Source: Nitratireductor pacificus pht-3B (lineage in GTDB: Bacteria > Pseudomonadota > Alphaproteobacteria > Rhizobiales > Rhizobiaceae). From it: a stretch of DNA of 64,000 bases. This document shows positions 1 through 6,876 of the stretch, in pieces. The stretch covers positions 1 through 64,000 of the forward strand of contig NZ_AMRM01000018.1 of NCBI RefSeq assembly GCF_000300335.1, given 5' to 3'. The notes beneath the pieces are model-generated. The model was not told the origin of the DNA and searched no databases. It worked only from the letters and a program-made list of their open reading frames with translations. The translations under genes and the position numbers were made by a program. Positions within the stretch are counted from its first letter, which is position 1, and every line of letters starts with the position of its first letter.

Positions 1-2
1 GT

Positions 3-230
3 CCCCATTCCGAGCCGATTGACACCATCGCCGGCTTGTCGTCACGGATCGGCGAAACAGCCGGCGCCAGATCTGTCATCGAGCTTCGCCTATCGAAAGA
101 GGTCGAGGCCCGCATTCTTCAGCAAAGCATGATGCAATCGGTGCAGATCTCGACCGGCGCCGTGGCGCAGTACGACGGCAACATGCCGGTCCGCGTCCGC
201 GGCATCATCAAAGACAGGCGGGCGTATTGA
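3..230 (+). CDS. C-terminal part of a phage structural gene, cut by the window edge
   Basis: The reading frame is open from the window edge to the TGA at 228-230, with no ATG upstream. The only internal candidate start is a TTG at 36, so this is most simply the tail end of a longer gene. About 75 residues are visible, with a helical stretch (LSKEVEARIL) and a basic end (RGIIKDRRAY). I do not recognise the family. Its stop overlaps the start of the DUF3168 tail gene (TGATG), and this tight packing is typical of a phage head-tail operon, so a structural role is inferred from position only. It could instead start at the TTG and be a complete 64-residue protein. Confidence 0.5.
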   Translation, partial: PHSEPIDTIAGLSSRIGETAGARSVIELRLSKEVEARILQQSMMQSVQISTGAVAQYDGNMPVRVRGIIKDRRAY

Positions 231-616
231 TGAGCGCGCTACCGATCGTCGAGGCTATCCTGACGGCTGATGCCGGCGTGACAGCCATCGCCGGAACCCG
301 GATCTTCTATTCCGTCGCGCCCCAAGGCGCGCCACGCCCCTATATCGTGATCATCGGCACGGTCGAGCGCGACGAGATCCTGCTTGCCGGCCAGGCGCAA
401 TATCCCGAGGGACTGGTGAACGTCGCCTGCCATGCCGATGATTTCCCGACGGTAGAGAAGCTGGGCAATGCCGTGATTGCCGCGCTTCAGGATGCGGCCG
501 GCATATATCGCGGCAAGGCCGCAACGTTGTCGCGTGAAGACGTGGACGGGTTCGATTTTCTGCCAGCGGATAAGGTCCACCGGCGTGTGCTGGGGTTTGC
601 GGTCAGGTATCGGTGA
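230..616 (+). CDS. DUF3168-family phage tail completion protein
   Basis: This 128-residue protein resembles the DUF3168 family (tail terminator/completion proteins of the HK97 gp10-gp17 neighbourhood), which cap the tail tube or join it to the head. Family-like features are an N-terminal helix (ALPIVEAILTADAGV), the RIFYSVAPQGAPRPYIVI segment, a central strand-rich core, and the ending RRVLGFAVRYR. The length is normal for the family. I chose the ATG at 230 because it overlaps the upstream stop; a TTG at 227 is also possible. No other tail, portal or integrase genes follow, so the phage operon stops abruptly at about 616. It could be a decayed prophage or gene-transfer-agent-like cluster, the rest of which lies outside the window. 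Confidence 0.75.
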   Translation: MSALPIVEAILTADAGVTAIAGTRIFYSVAPQGAPRPYIVIIGTVERDEILLAGQAQYPEGLVNVACHADDFPTVEKLGNAVIAALQDAAGIYRGKAATLSREDVDGFDFLPADKVHRRVLGFAVRYR

Positions 617-687
617 GGCCGGCGAGCGCGTTACGATCGCACATTTCGTGTCAAGGTTTCGAAGTCTGGATAACGTTCATCGACGCT

Positions 688-1320
688 TCAATCTTTGTAC
701 TTCGGTTCCCCTCCATTCTGCTGTTCAAGCTGCCTCTTTTTGGATGCCCGGATTCTGTCGATCGTATCCTGGAAGGTTACCTGCGGATCGACGGTGTAGC
801 CGTTCTGCCAATGTACCCCGTAACTCTCAATCAGGCGTTTCAATATATGAAAGGCGCGAAGCCCAACGTCCGAAAATCGCAGCTCCAACTCTTCAAAGTA
901 CTCACTGTAGTCTGGAGGACCGCTTACTTGCTCGGCGATGAAGTCTGCCGATTCGGCCGCCGATTTTGCTTGTGCCGGCAGCAATAAGCACCGGTACATC
1001 AAATCTGAAGGAATTGACGGCCAATCAATCTCCGGCGACCATACGATGGAGGGATTTGGAACGGTTCCATGGACAACACCTTCCTCATCCTCGAACGTTG
1101 GATCATAGATGAGGTCGATGCAGTCGGATATGAACTGTTCTAATGTGGTGGCGATTAGCATCGCCTGATATTTCACCAAGCGTCGCCTTTTCCACCAATC
1201 CAGTGCGATATCCTTCGCGCCTCCAATGAAAACACCGAAGGCGGTGACGAAGAGAGTGCCGGATACAGTTAGTACTGTCTTCCCAAAATCATCCCTTGCA
1301 AGCTCTTTCAGCCATTCCAT
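688..1320 (-). CDS. Hypothetical membrane-anchored protein in the element next to tRNA-Asn
   Basis: This 210-residue protein has one likely transmembrane segment near the N-terminus (about residues 15-35, VLTVSGTLFVTAFGVFIGGA) followed by a basic stop (KRRRLVKY) and a soluble, acidic and helical domain. No recognised domain or catalytic motif is visible. The ATG at 1320 is chosen; a GTG at 1323 sits just before it. It overlaps the stop of the small upstream ORF (TGATG), suggesting translational coupling in a three-gene minus-strand unit. Base composition is clearly lower in GC than the chromosome to the right, consistent with transferred cargo. Function unknown. Confidence 0.6.
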   Translation of the reverse strand: MEWLKELARDDFGKTVLTVSGTLFVTAFGVFIGGAKDIALDWWKRRRLVKYQAMLIATTLEQFISDCIDLIYDPTFEDEEGVVHGTVPNPSIVWSPEIDWPSIPSDLMYRCLLLPAQAKSAAESADFIAEQVSGPPDYSEYFEELELRFSDVGLRAFHILKRLIESYGVHWQNGYTVDPQVTFQDTIDRIRASKKRQLEQQNGGEPKYKD

Positions 1321-1505
1321 CACGGAATCCGATCATACATAGGCATAAGGCGACGTAAGTTCCTCCACAATTCAAATGGGCCATTCTGGTCGTTGATTTC
1401 AGCCAGATTCAAATGCCGTAATGCAAGATTCAACGGCGCGTAGTTCGACCCCGTGAGATGACAGAACCGCACTGTGCGCCAACCTCGAATGGGCCTCTTT
1501 TGCAA
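1320..1505 (-). CDS. Small hypothetical protein, second gene of the cassette
   Basis: A 61-codon frame starts with a TTG directly after the stop of the upstream 91-residue gene and ends in a TGA that overlaps the start of the membrane protein gene. Its positioning within an otherwise gapless cluster is the main support. The sequence (for example NYAPLNLALRHLNLAEIN) has no motif that I recognise. It could be a real small protein, or the decayed or frameshifted remainder of a neighbour. Confidence is low. Confidence 0.35.
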   Translation of the reverse strand: MQKRPIRGWRTVRFCHLTGSNYAPLNLALRHLNLAEINDQNGPFELWRNLRRLMPMYDRIP

Positions 1506-1781
1506 TTACGGAAGAATCAATTCGCCGGTTACAGAAATCCAAGCATCGGAGAACTCCGCCCAATGGATAGGATGACGGGCGCCATAGTCATTAGTATACG
1601 GCTCGACTTCTGAACGCAGAATCTGCAGTGTCGAACGCTGGGCGCCCGTCATCGGCATCGTCTCCAGTTGGCGAATCTCACTGAGTGCCCCCTGATAGTT
1701 CCTGTGGGCGCCTCCTGGCGGGTGCAGCATTAAGCTCAGTGAGTCTAAGGCTTGCTTTCGACTGTCACGTTCGTGCTTCAT
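1506..1781 (-). CDS. Small hypothetical protein, first gene of the cassette
   Basis: This 91-residue protein starts at an ATG preceded by AGGAG (on the minus strand, at about 1787-1791), a good ribosome binding site. It is rich in charged and helix-forming residues at the N-terminus (KHERDSRKQALDSLSLML) and ends with a short hydrophobic strand (ISVTGELILP). No signal peptide, membrane segment or known domain is visible. It leads the minus-strand cluster that continues without a gap to 688. Function unknown. The lower GC and position beside phage genes suggest accessory cargo. Confidence 0.5.
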   Translation of the reverse strand: MKHERDSRKQALDSLSLMLHPPGGAHRNYQGALSEIRQLETMPMTGAQRSTLQILRSEVEPYTNDYGARHPIHWAEFSDAWISVTGELILP

Positions 1782-1890
1782 AGCTACTCCTTGTCAATCC
1801 ACGTTTATCATGCCTCAAGTTGGTGCAGGATTCAGCCGACGCAAATCGATTAAGCAGTATGCGGAGATTGGAATCGTCCAGTCTCCAATC

Positions 1891-2244
1891 TTACTGGAAG
1901 AAATAATCGTTGAACTGAACTCCCCCACCGTCGAAATTCTCTAGGCACCATGGAAGAACTTGCCCACCAAGTTTTGCGCTCGGCATATGCACTGAAATCT
2001 GACCGTCAGGTTTTCCCTCGGATCGATAGTGCTCGATCAAATCGCTGCACTGCGATCGTGCGATCTTCGCTGAGACCGAAATTTGGATACGCTTTCCGGT
2101 TTTGGGTGCCAACGATGAGACATCGACGGTGTGCTCTGGCAGCTTATTCTCCTGTGCTTCGCTGCACGCGAGGAGAATGAGGCCCAGAAGGCCCACGCCT
2201 ATGAACTTCTTGGGGGAACTCTGCTCCCGAAGAAAACTGATCAT
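1891..2244 (-). CDS. Putative small lipoprotein
   Basis: From the ATG at 2244 the 117-residue product begins with a short basic n-region (FLREQSSPKK), a hydrophobic core (FIGVGLLGLILLA) and a lipobox LLAC, with the lipidated cysteine at about residue 27. It is therefore probably exported and anchored in a membrane. The rest (about 90 residues) has two further cysteines that could pair, and no recognised domain. An upstream extension to 2316 would bury the signal sequence, so the shorter start is preferred. It lies between the unknown cassette and tRNA-Asn in the low-GC block. Function unknown; phage lipoproteins for superinfection exclusion have this general form, but nothing specific supports that here. 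Confidence 0.5.
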   Translation of the reverse strand: MISFLREQSSPKKFIGVGLLGLILLACSEAQENKLPEHTVDVSSLAPKTGKRIQISVSAKIARSQCSDLIEHYRSEGKPDGQISVHMPSAKLGGQVLPWCLENFDGGGVQFNDYFFQ

Positions 2245-2430
2245 CGATTGTCGTGCCAGCATGCCCCACCAGTCGCTTGGCTCAAGCTGCGCCGCTTGGG
2301 GAAAACGTCGCCCCATGCTCTGACGAGTATCCGTGGATTGCTCTGCCGAAGCAACTAGCGAATCCGTACCTATGCCGTACCTATCGGCTTTTTGTACCTT
2401 TTCCGATTTCCGCTAAGTGCTTGAAAAATT

Positions 2431-2505
2431 TGGCTCCCCGGGCCGGATTCGAACCAGCGACCAACCGGTTAACAGCCGGTTGCTCTACCACTGAGCTACC
2501 GGGGA
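2431..2505 (-). tRNA. tRNA-Asn (anticodon GUU)
   Basis: Reading the minus strand gives a full cloverleaf: acceptor stem TCCCCGG pairing with CCGGGGA, discriminator G and encoded CCA, D-arm GCTCAGTGGTAGAGC, anticodon loop CTGTTAA with anticodon GTT, and T-arm GGTTCGAATCC. The length is 75 nt including CCA. The 3' end faces the phage-like block at the left edge. tRNA 3' ends are common integration targets, so this is a plausible attachment site for that element. Confidence 0.97.
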
Positions 2506-2721
2506 ATGCCTGTGCTCGTCAGTGGGCGTGGCTATAGCAAACCACATTCAGCTTTGCAAAGCGGCATTTTCACTTTTTTGCGGACTTTTGCGGCCGGCGC
2601 CTCGTTTTCGCGCCTTTGGCTTCTCATATGGGGCTTGTCCGCGACGCAGCCGAGGCCTGAATGCACCGGGAACGCGGATGAGGAGGGGGCGTTGAACGAT
2701 GCAGATGAGGGTCGAAGCGGA

Positions 2722-2988
2722 ATGAGCGACAGAGCCGGGGCGGAAAACAGTGCAAGGCGACCGTCCGTATCGCTGATGGGGAAGCGGATACCGATTCCCC
2801 GTTCGCGGCTGGCGCGGATTGCCGGCGGCATCGGCCTGGTGATTCTCGGCCTGTTCGGCTTCCTGCCGGTTCTGGGCTTCTGGATGATCCCGCTGGGCCT
2901 GCTGATCCTTTCCTATGACATCGCGTCGGTGCGCCGCCGCCGCCGCCGTCTTGCCGTCTGGTGGAGCAGGAAGCGCGGGCAGCGCTAG
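2722..2988 (+). CDS. Small inner-membrane protein of the PGPGW type
   Basis: This 88-residue protein has two closely spaced hydrophobic segments (about residues 36-52 and 54-66) around the turn FLPVLGFWMIPLGLL, followed by a very basic tail (SVRRRRRRLAVWWSRKRGQR). This is the layout of the putative PGPGW transmembrane family, often found in Rhizobiales and often misnamed in databases as a tryptophan synthase relative. The ATG at 2722 is preferred over the far upstream 2506 start, which lies at the tRNA boundary. The gene is followed directly by a dispersed palindromic repeat. Molecular function unknown. Confidence 0.7.
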   Translation: MSDRAGAENSARRPSVSLMGKRIPIPRSRLARIAGGIGLVILGLFGFLPVLGFWMIPLGLLILSYDIASVRRRRRRLAVWWSRKRGQR

Positions 2989-2998
2989 ACCGATTCAT

Positions 2999-3086
2999 CG
3001 TTTCACAGAAACGCTGATCCGGTCTATCTCATTGTTTTTCCGCGTTTATGCGGACGTCAGGTGATTCCACCTGACTGCAAAACGCT
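2999..3086. repeat. Dispersed intergenic repeat, copy A
   Basis: The segment shares its layout with 37124-37221: CGTTTCAC, an imperfect hairpin, then CGCGTTTATGCGG, CGTCAGGTGAT, CTGACTGCAAAACGCT. Both copies lie between convergent genes, here between the PGPGW gene and the minus-strand secreted protein gene. Such short palindromic repeats are frequent in Rhizobiales intergenic DNA and may act as bidirectional terminators. Confidence 0.8.
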
Positions 3087-3122
3087 CCGAGGCTTGGGGA
3101 GGGCGGCTTGCGGCCCTTCCGG

Positions 3123-4088
3123 TCAGTCGGGGAATTGGTTGCGGGTGTCCAGCAGATCCGAGGGCAGAAGCTCGACATCCTGATTGCGGCCGGGGACGAC
3201 CGAGAAGTCGCGCTGGTAGATGCGGTCCCGGTTCTTGGCGATGATCGTGTAGCTGCCTTCGGCAAGCACCATGGAAGCATAGGCGCCGACCGTCTCGTAG
3301 ACGATCTCGCCCGAATCCGTGAGGATCGACCAGGCGGTGTCGGCTATGGCCTCGCCGCCCTGCTCGCGCACGAGCTTGAGCGTCAGGTCCGCGGCGCGGT
3401 GCTCGACCGTCGCCTCTGTCAGCTTGCCGGCCTCGACGCGGATGTCGGAACGGATCAGCGCATTGACCGCTCCATAGTTGGACACCACGTGATAGGTGCC
3501 GGTGTTGAGGCGCACGATGCTGCCCGGCTTCACGTCGGGAATGATCAGGGCGCCATCGCCGATCGCCTCGTCGCTCACCTCGTAGATCGAGAAGCGCAGC
3601 TGGGCGGGCGGGATGCGCACGCCGCCCGACAGGACGGCGTTGAGCTGGAGGCCTCCGGCGTCGAGAACGAGATCCTCGCGGTGCGGCTCGCGTCCGACCG
3701 TGATGCGTTTCGTGGCGCCGGCGCGCCCGTATGCGGCATGAACCAGATAGCTGCCGGGGGCGAGCTGGAACACCCCGGTGCCGCCGCGCGCGGTGGCGAT
3801 GAGGGGCAGCTTCTCGTCGGGTCCGGCCTGGGTGCCGAAGACTCGCCAGACCAGGCCGCTCGGAATCTCGCCGGCGTCGTTCGCCAGATGCGCGGCGAGC
3901 GTGATCTCGCCAAGCTCCCCGGTGGCGAGCGGACCGCCGAGCGAGGCGGGCGCGTAGTTGTTCAGGCCGGGAAGGCGCAGCCCGTCGAGCGCTGCCGCGG
4001 AATCGGCCTGCGCGGCAACCTGCTGCACCTGGAACGACGAGCCTGCAATGACGGTCAGGGCGAGGAGCGCCCGGTGAAGACGAAGCAT
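3123..4088 (-). CDS. Secreted hypothetical protein with repeated beta-sandwich-like segments
   Basis: This 321-residue protein begins with a signal peptide (LHRALLALTVIAGSSF, cleavage near residues 25-27 after VAAQA). The mature part contains three related beta-rich motifs of the form APGSYLVHAAYG, LNTGTYHVVSNYG and LAEGSYTIIAKNR, roughly 90 residues apart. They resemble the end of carboxypeptidase-regulatory or transthyretin-like folds. It is therefore probably a periplasmic or surface-associated protein with tandem beta-sandwich domains. No catalytic residues were recognised. It is transcribed alone and convergent with the PGPGW gene. The same protein family is commonly left as hypothetical in rhizobia. 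Confidence 0.7.
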   Translation of the reverse strand: MLRLHRALLALTVIAGSSFQVQQVAAQADSAAALDGLRLPGLNNYAPASLGGPLATGELGEITLAAHLANDAGEIPSGLVWRVFGTQAGPDEKLPLIATARGGTGVFQLAPGSYLVHAAYGRAGATKRITVGREPHREDLVLDAGGLQLNAVLSGGVRIPPAQLRFSIYEVSDEAIGDGALIIPDVKPGSIVRLNTGTYHVVSNYGAVNALIRSDIRVEAGKLTEATVEHRAADLTLKLVREQGGEAIADTAWSILTDSGEIVYETVGAYASMVLAEGSYTIIAKNRDRIYQRDFSVVPGRNQDVELLPSDLLDTRNQFPD

Positions 4089-4210
4089 AGGGACTTGAAG
4101 CCCAAGCCGGTGGCAATTTCAAGGCGATTGTGCCATCTCAGGCCTGCGTTTGCCAGCCGACGGCCAGCCGAAGCGCCTTGCCCGAGCCTTTCAACGACAG
4201 GAGACAGACC

Positions 4211-4795
4211 GTGAATCAATCCGTGCTCAACTTCATGCTGGCGCGCAAATCGACCCCCATCCAGGACATGGGCGCGCCCGCACCGTCTGACGCGGATATC
4301 GAGACGATCCTGACCGCGGCGTCGCGCGTGCCCGATCACGGCCGCCTCACGCCGTGGCGCTTCATCGTCTATCGCGGCGAGGCGCGGGAGCAGATCGGCG
4401 CGGCGCTGGCGGCGCTGGCCGAGCAGCGCGAAGGACCGTTGCCCGAAATGCGGCTGGAGAAGGAGCGGACGCGCTTCTCGCGGGCGCCGCTCGTCATCGG
4501 GGTCGTCTTCGTGCCGAAGAAGAACACGACGATCCCCGAATGGGAACTGTTCCTGTCGGGCGGCATGGCGGCGATGAACCTGATGATCGCGGCCAACGCG
4601 CTCGGTTTCGGAACCAATCTCATCACCAACTGGTATTCGGATGACGCCGAGGGACGGCGCATTCTCGGGCTGGCGCCCGACGAGCGGGTGATCGGCTTCG
4701 TGCATGTCGGCACAGCCACGGGGGAGGCGCCGGAGCGTCCGCGTCCGGACGTGGCATCACTGATCTCGACCTATCGCGCTCCCTGGGAGGAATGA
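4211..4795 (+). CDS. Nitroreductase family FMN-dependent oxidoreductase
   Basis: This 194-residue protein resembles the single-domain nitroreductases (YdjA-like), which bind FMN and use NAD(P)H to reduce nitro groups, quinones or other acceptors in the cytoplasm. The visible signatures are the N-terminal RKS motif (MLARKSTPIQDM), the ASRVPDHGRLTPWRF motif for FMN binding and substrate pocket, GGMAAMNLMIAANALGFG, and a C-terminal VGTA segment. The GTG at 4211 is the start because AGGAGA lies at about 4199-4204; a longer frame upstream has no family support. The stop overlaps the flavin reductase start (ATGATG), so the two are co-transcribed and the partner may supply reduced flavin. Confidence 0.9.
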   Translation: MNQSVLNFMLARKSTPIQDMGAPAPSDADIETILTAASRVPDHGRLTPWRFIVYRGEAREQIGAALAALAEQREGPLPEMRLEKERTRFSRAPLVIGVVFVPKKNTTIPEWELFLSGGMAAMNLMIAANALGFGTNLITNWYSDDAEGRRILGLAPDERVIGFVHVGTATGEAPERPRPDVASLISTYRAPWEE

Positions 4796-5400
4796 TGTTT
4801 TACGAACCGGAGAAGGGGCATGGGCTGCCGCACGACCCCTTCAAGGCGATCGTCGCGCCGCGCCCGATCGGCTGGATCTCGACGATCGGCCCCGACGGCG
4901 CGGTCAATCTCGCGCCTTATTCCTTCTTCAATGCGATCTCGTCCAATCCGCATCTGGTGCTGTTTTCGTCCGAAGGGGCGAAGGACAGCGCGACCTTCGC
5001 AGAGGAGAGCGGCGAATTCGTCGTCAATCTGGCGAGCCGGGATCTGGCGGAGAAGATGAACGCCAGCTCCGTCGATGCGCCGCGCGGCGTCAGCGAGTTC
5101 GCCTTTGCCGGCCTCACCGAGGCGCCGTCCAGGCTCGTGGCGCCGCCGCGCGTGGCGGAGTGCCATGCGGCGCTCGAGTGCAGGGTCACGGAGGTGCGTC
5201 GGCCGCAGGGTCTCGACGGCCGGCCGGCCGGCGTGATCGTCGTGACCGGCGAAGTGGTCGGCGTGCACATCGATGAAAAGGTGCTGCGCGACGGCCTGTT
5301 CGACGCCGTCGCGGCCGGCAATCTCGCCCGCCTCGGCTATCGCGACTACGCGTCGGTGACCGAAGTGTTCGAGATGACCAGGCCGCTCTGGAAGGATTGA
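4792..5400 (+). CDS. Flavin reductase-like protein (FMN-binding split barrel)
   Basis: This 202-residue protein has the flavin reductase/flavoredoxin fold. The signature region KAIVAPRPIGWISTIGPDGAVNLAPYSFFNAISSNP lies at residues about 17-52, with the LVLFSS and FVVNLAS strands after it. It probably binds FMN and reduces it with NAD(P)H or transfers electrons. It starts inside the stop of the nitroreductase gene; ATG at 4792 or 4795 cannot be separated, because the GGGAGG ribosome binding site is close to both. Substrate unknown. Confidence 0.88.
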   Translation: MMFYEPEKGHGLPHDPFKAIVAPRPIGWISTIGPDGAVNLAPYSFFNAISSNPHLVLFSSEGAKDSATFAEESGEFVVNLASRDLAEKMNASSVDAPRGVSEFAFAGLTEAPSRLVAPPRVAECHAALECRVTEVRRPQGLDGRPAGVIVVTGEVVGVHIDEKVLRDGLFDAVAAGNLARLGYRDYASVTEVFEMTRPLWKD

Positions 5401-5428
5401 TCGGCGTTTCGGGAACGGGAAGGGGCGG

Positions 5429-5815
5429 CTACCAGGCGCCCGCCTCGCGCACCATGTGGACGATGTTGGCGGGATTGACGATCCAGCCGCCCCGGAACCC
5501 TTCCGGAAGCGTCTCGATGGCGTCGCAGCGCACCACGCCCTTTTTCGCCAGATGCTCGGCTGCGTCGGGGAATGCGTCGGTGAAGAGTTCCAGCCAGATC
5601 TCCGCCTGGCTCATTCCCGGCGCCTCGTCGATCCAGAGCTTGTTCGGGCCGAGTTCGAAACCCACCGCCGGTGCCTTGTCGATGATCGGCTTGAGACCGA
5701 CCGTATCGCGGTAGAAGGCGATGGTGGCTTCGTATTGATGCGGCGGCACCTTCATCGCGATGTCGATGCCGCCATAGAGCGCGGCACTGGACTTTTCATG
5801 CGTCTGTTCCGTCAT
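5429..5815 (-). CDS. VOC (glyoxalase-fold) family protein
   Basis: This 128-residue, single-domain protein of the vicinal oxygen chelate superfamily has the pattern IAMKVPPHQYEATIAFYRDTVGL at the start, a central FELGPNKLWIDE strand and a second half ending WIVNPANIVHMVRE. Possible metal ligands (H26 region, E and H119 region) can be seen but are not proven. It follows the SRPBCC gene by 23 nt, in the same orientation, forming a two-gene unit opposite an ArsR regulator. In other bacteria such triples are often annotated as stress or antibiotic tolerance genes; no substrate can be named here. Confidence 0.82.
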   Translation of the reverse strand: MTEQTHEKSSAALYGGIDIAMKVPPHQYEATIAFYRDTVGLKPIIDKAPAVGFELGPNKLWIDEAPGMSQAEIWLELFTDAFPDAAEHLAKKGVVRCDAIETLPEGFRGGWIVNPANIVHMVREAGAW

Positions 5816-5838
5816 GACACTTTACCCTTGGTTCTTGT

Positions 5839-6321
5839 TCAAAGTTCCGGTTCGCGCGCGGGCTCGCCGCGCAGTTCGCTGCTGTAATAGCCCTGGCGCA
5901 GGTTGATGCCGTGCTCGAGGAAGGCCTTCAGGCAGCACAGCATCTGCGTCCAGCCCTCGCAGTTCATGTAGGATGCGCGCAGATGGCCTGAATTCTCCTG
6001 CCAGCCGCTTTCCATGATGGTGACGAGCGTTCCGCCGTCGTCGAGCGGGCGGAAGTCCATCTGGATCCGCGTCTTGTGGGGCTTTTTCCCCTGCGATCCC
6101 GAGCCGTCCCAGCGCAGGACGATCCTTTCCCGGTCGATCACCTCGTCGACCTCGACCGGCACCTCACCCCACCACAGGACGGTGGCGCCGGCTGTCAGCG
6201 GCGCGCTGGCGCCGCCAATGGTGGTGAAGTAGCCGCTCAGTTTCGCAGGGTCAGTCACCGCGTCGAAGACCATTTCGACGGGCTTTGAAATTCTCGCGGA
6301 AACCCGAAATTCCGGCGTCAC
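5839..6321 (-). CDS. SRPBCC/AHSA1-domain protein
   Basis: This 160-residue protein of the START-like superfamily (activator of Hsp90 ATPase homologue 1-like) begins EFRVSARISKPVEMVFDAVTDPAKLSGYFT, has the WWGEVPVEVDEVIDRERIVLRW strands, and ends with the long C-terminal helix GWTQMLCCLKAFLEHG that closes the hydrophobic cavity. It presumably binds a small hydrophobic ligand. It is divergent from an ArsR gene, an arrangement common for this pair, and the palindrome between them is the likely control site. It is co-directional with the VOC gene downstream. Confidence 0.87.
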   Translation of the reverse strand: MTPEFRVSARISKPVEMVFDAVTDPAKLSGYFTTIGGASAPLTAGATVLWWGEVPVEVDEVIDRERIVLRWDGSGSQGKKPHKTRIQMDFRPLDDGGTLVTIMESGWQENSGHLRASYMNCEGWTQMLCCLKAFLEHGINLRQGYYSSELRGEPAREPEL

Positions 6322-6352
6322 GGCTCACCTCGCGCTTGATCTGAGGAACAAT

Positions 6353-6372
6353 ATGTTATAAAAATATAACAT
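6353..6372. promoter_or_regulatory. Perfect inverted repeat, likely ArsR-family operator
   Basis: ATGTTATA, AAAA, TATAACAT form a perfect 8+4+8 palindrome in the 49-nt divergent intergenic region. The right arm runs into the ATG of the ArsR gene at 6371, so bound repressor would cover that gene's start and the SRPBCC promoter region. Its A+T richness stands out against the surrounding high-GC DNA. Regulator identity is inferred from adjacency. Confidence 0.75.
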
Positions 6373-6712
6373 GTCAAGACAAGCAGAAGACGATCTCGTG
6401 TTCAAGGCCCTGGCGCATCCGCGGCGCCGGGCCATGCTCGACGCGATGAAGGATAGCCCCTGCACGACAGGCGTGCTGTGCGACCGCTTCACCGATCTCG
6501 ACCGGTGCACGGTGATGCAGCATCTCAAGGTTCTCGAGGAGGCGGGGCTGGTGATCGCGCGGCGCGAGGGCAGGGAGCGCTGGAACCACCTCAACGCGCT
6601 GCCGATCAAGGCGATCCACGATCGCTGGATCAGCCAGTATGCGGCACATGCGGTCTCGGTGCTCGAGCGGCTCAGGGATGATCTCGACGGTCCCGCGCCC
6701 GACGGCGCCTGA
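6371..6712 (+). CDS. ArsR-family winged-helix transcriptional regulator
   Basis: This 113-residue regulator starts with the ArsR-type FKALAHPRRRAMLDAM helix and contains a recognition helix in CTVMQHLKVLEEAGLV, then a wing REGRERWNHLN. It lacks the classic metal-binding ELCVCDL motif, although C31, C37 and C46 are present. It belongs to the subgroup that accompanies SRPBCC genes rather than arsenic resistance. The ATG at 6371 has no Shine-Dalgarno sequence and lies in the operator, so translation may be leaderless; a GTG at 6398 is the alternative start. It is probably autoregulated and represses the divergent SRPBCC-VOC unit. Confidence 0.88.
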   Translation: MSRQAEDDLVFKALAHPRRRAMLDAMKDSPCTTGVLCDRFTDLDRCTVMQHLKVLEEAGLVIARREGRERWNHLNALPIKAIHDRWISQYAAHAVSVLERLRDDLDGPAPDGA

Positions 6713-6876
6713 TCCCGGCTTCGAGAGCGCGGCCGTCATGCCGGACCCGCTCGGCGGCGGACGGGTCAGTTCCTCCTTGCCAGCTGGCGCGGCGGGTGTA
6801 CATTCTGCGCGGGGATCGGGAGTTTTTGACGGGGCGGCCGCCGGACAGCGGCGGCCCCGATTGCTTGGAGGCAGAG

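Noticed and set aside
2253-2537. Open frame across the tRNA-Asn gene with the peptide AGFEPATNRLTAGCSTTELPG-like stretch
   Set aside because: That peptide is the well-known false translation of a tRNA gene; the RNA gene explains the sequence.
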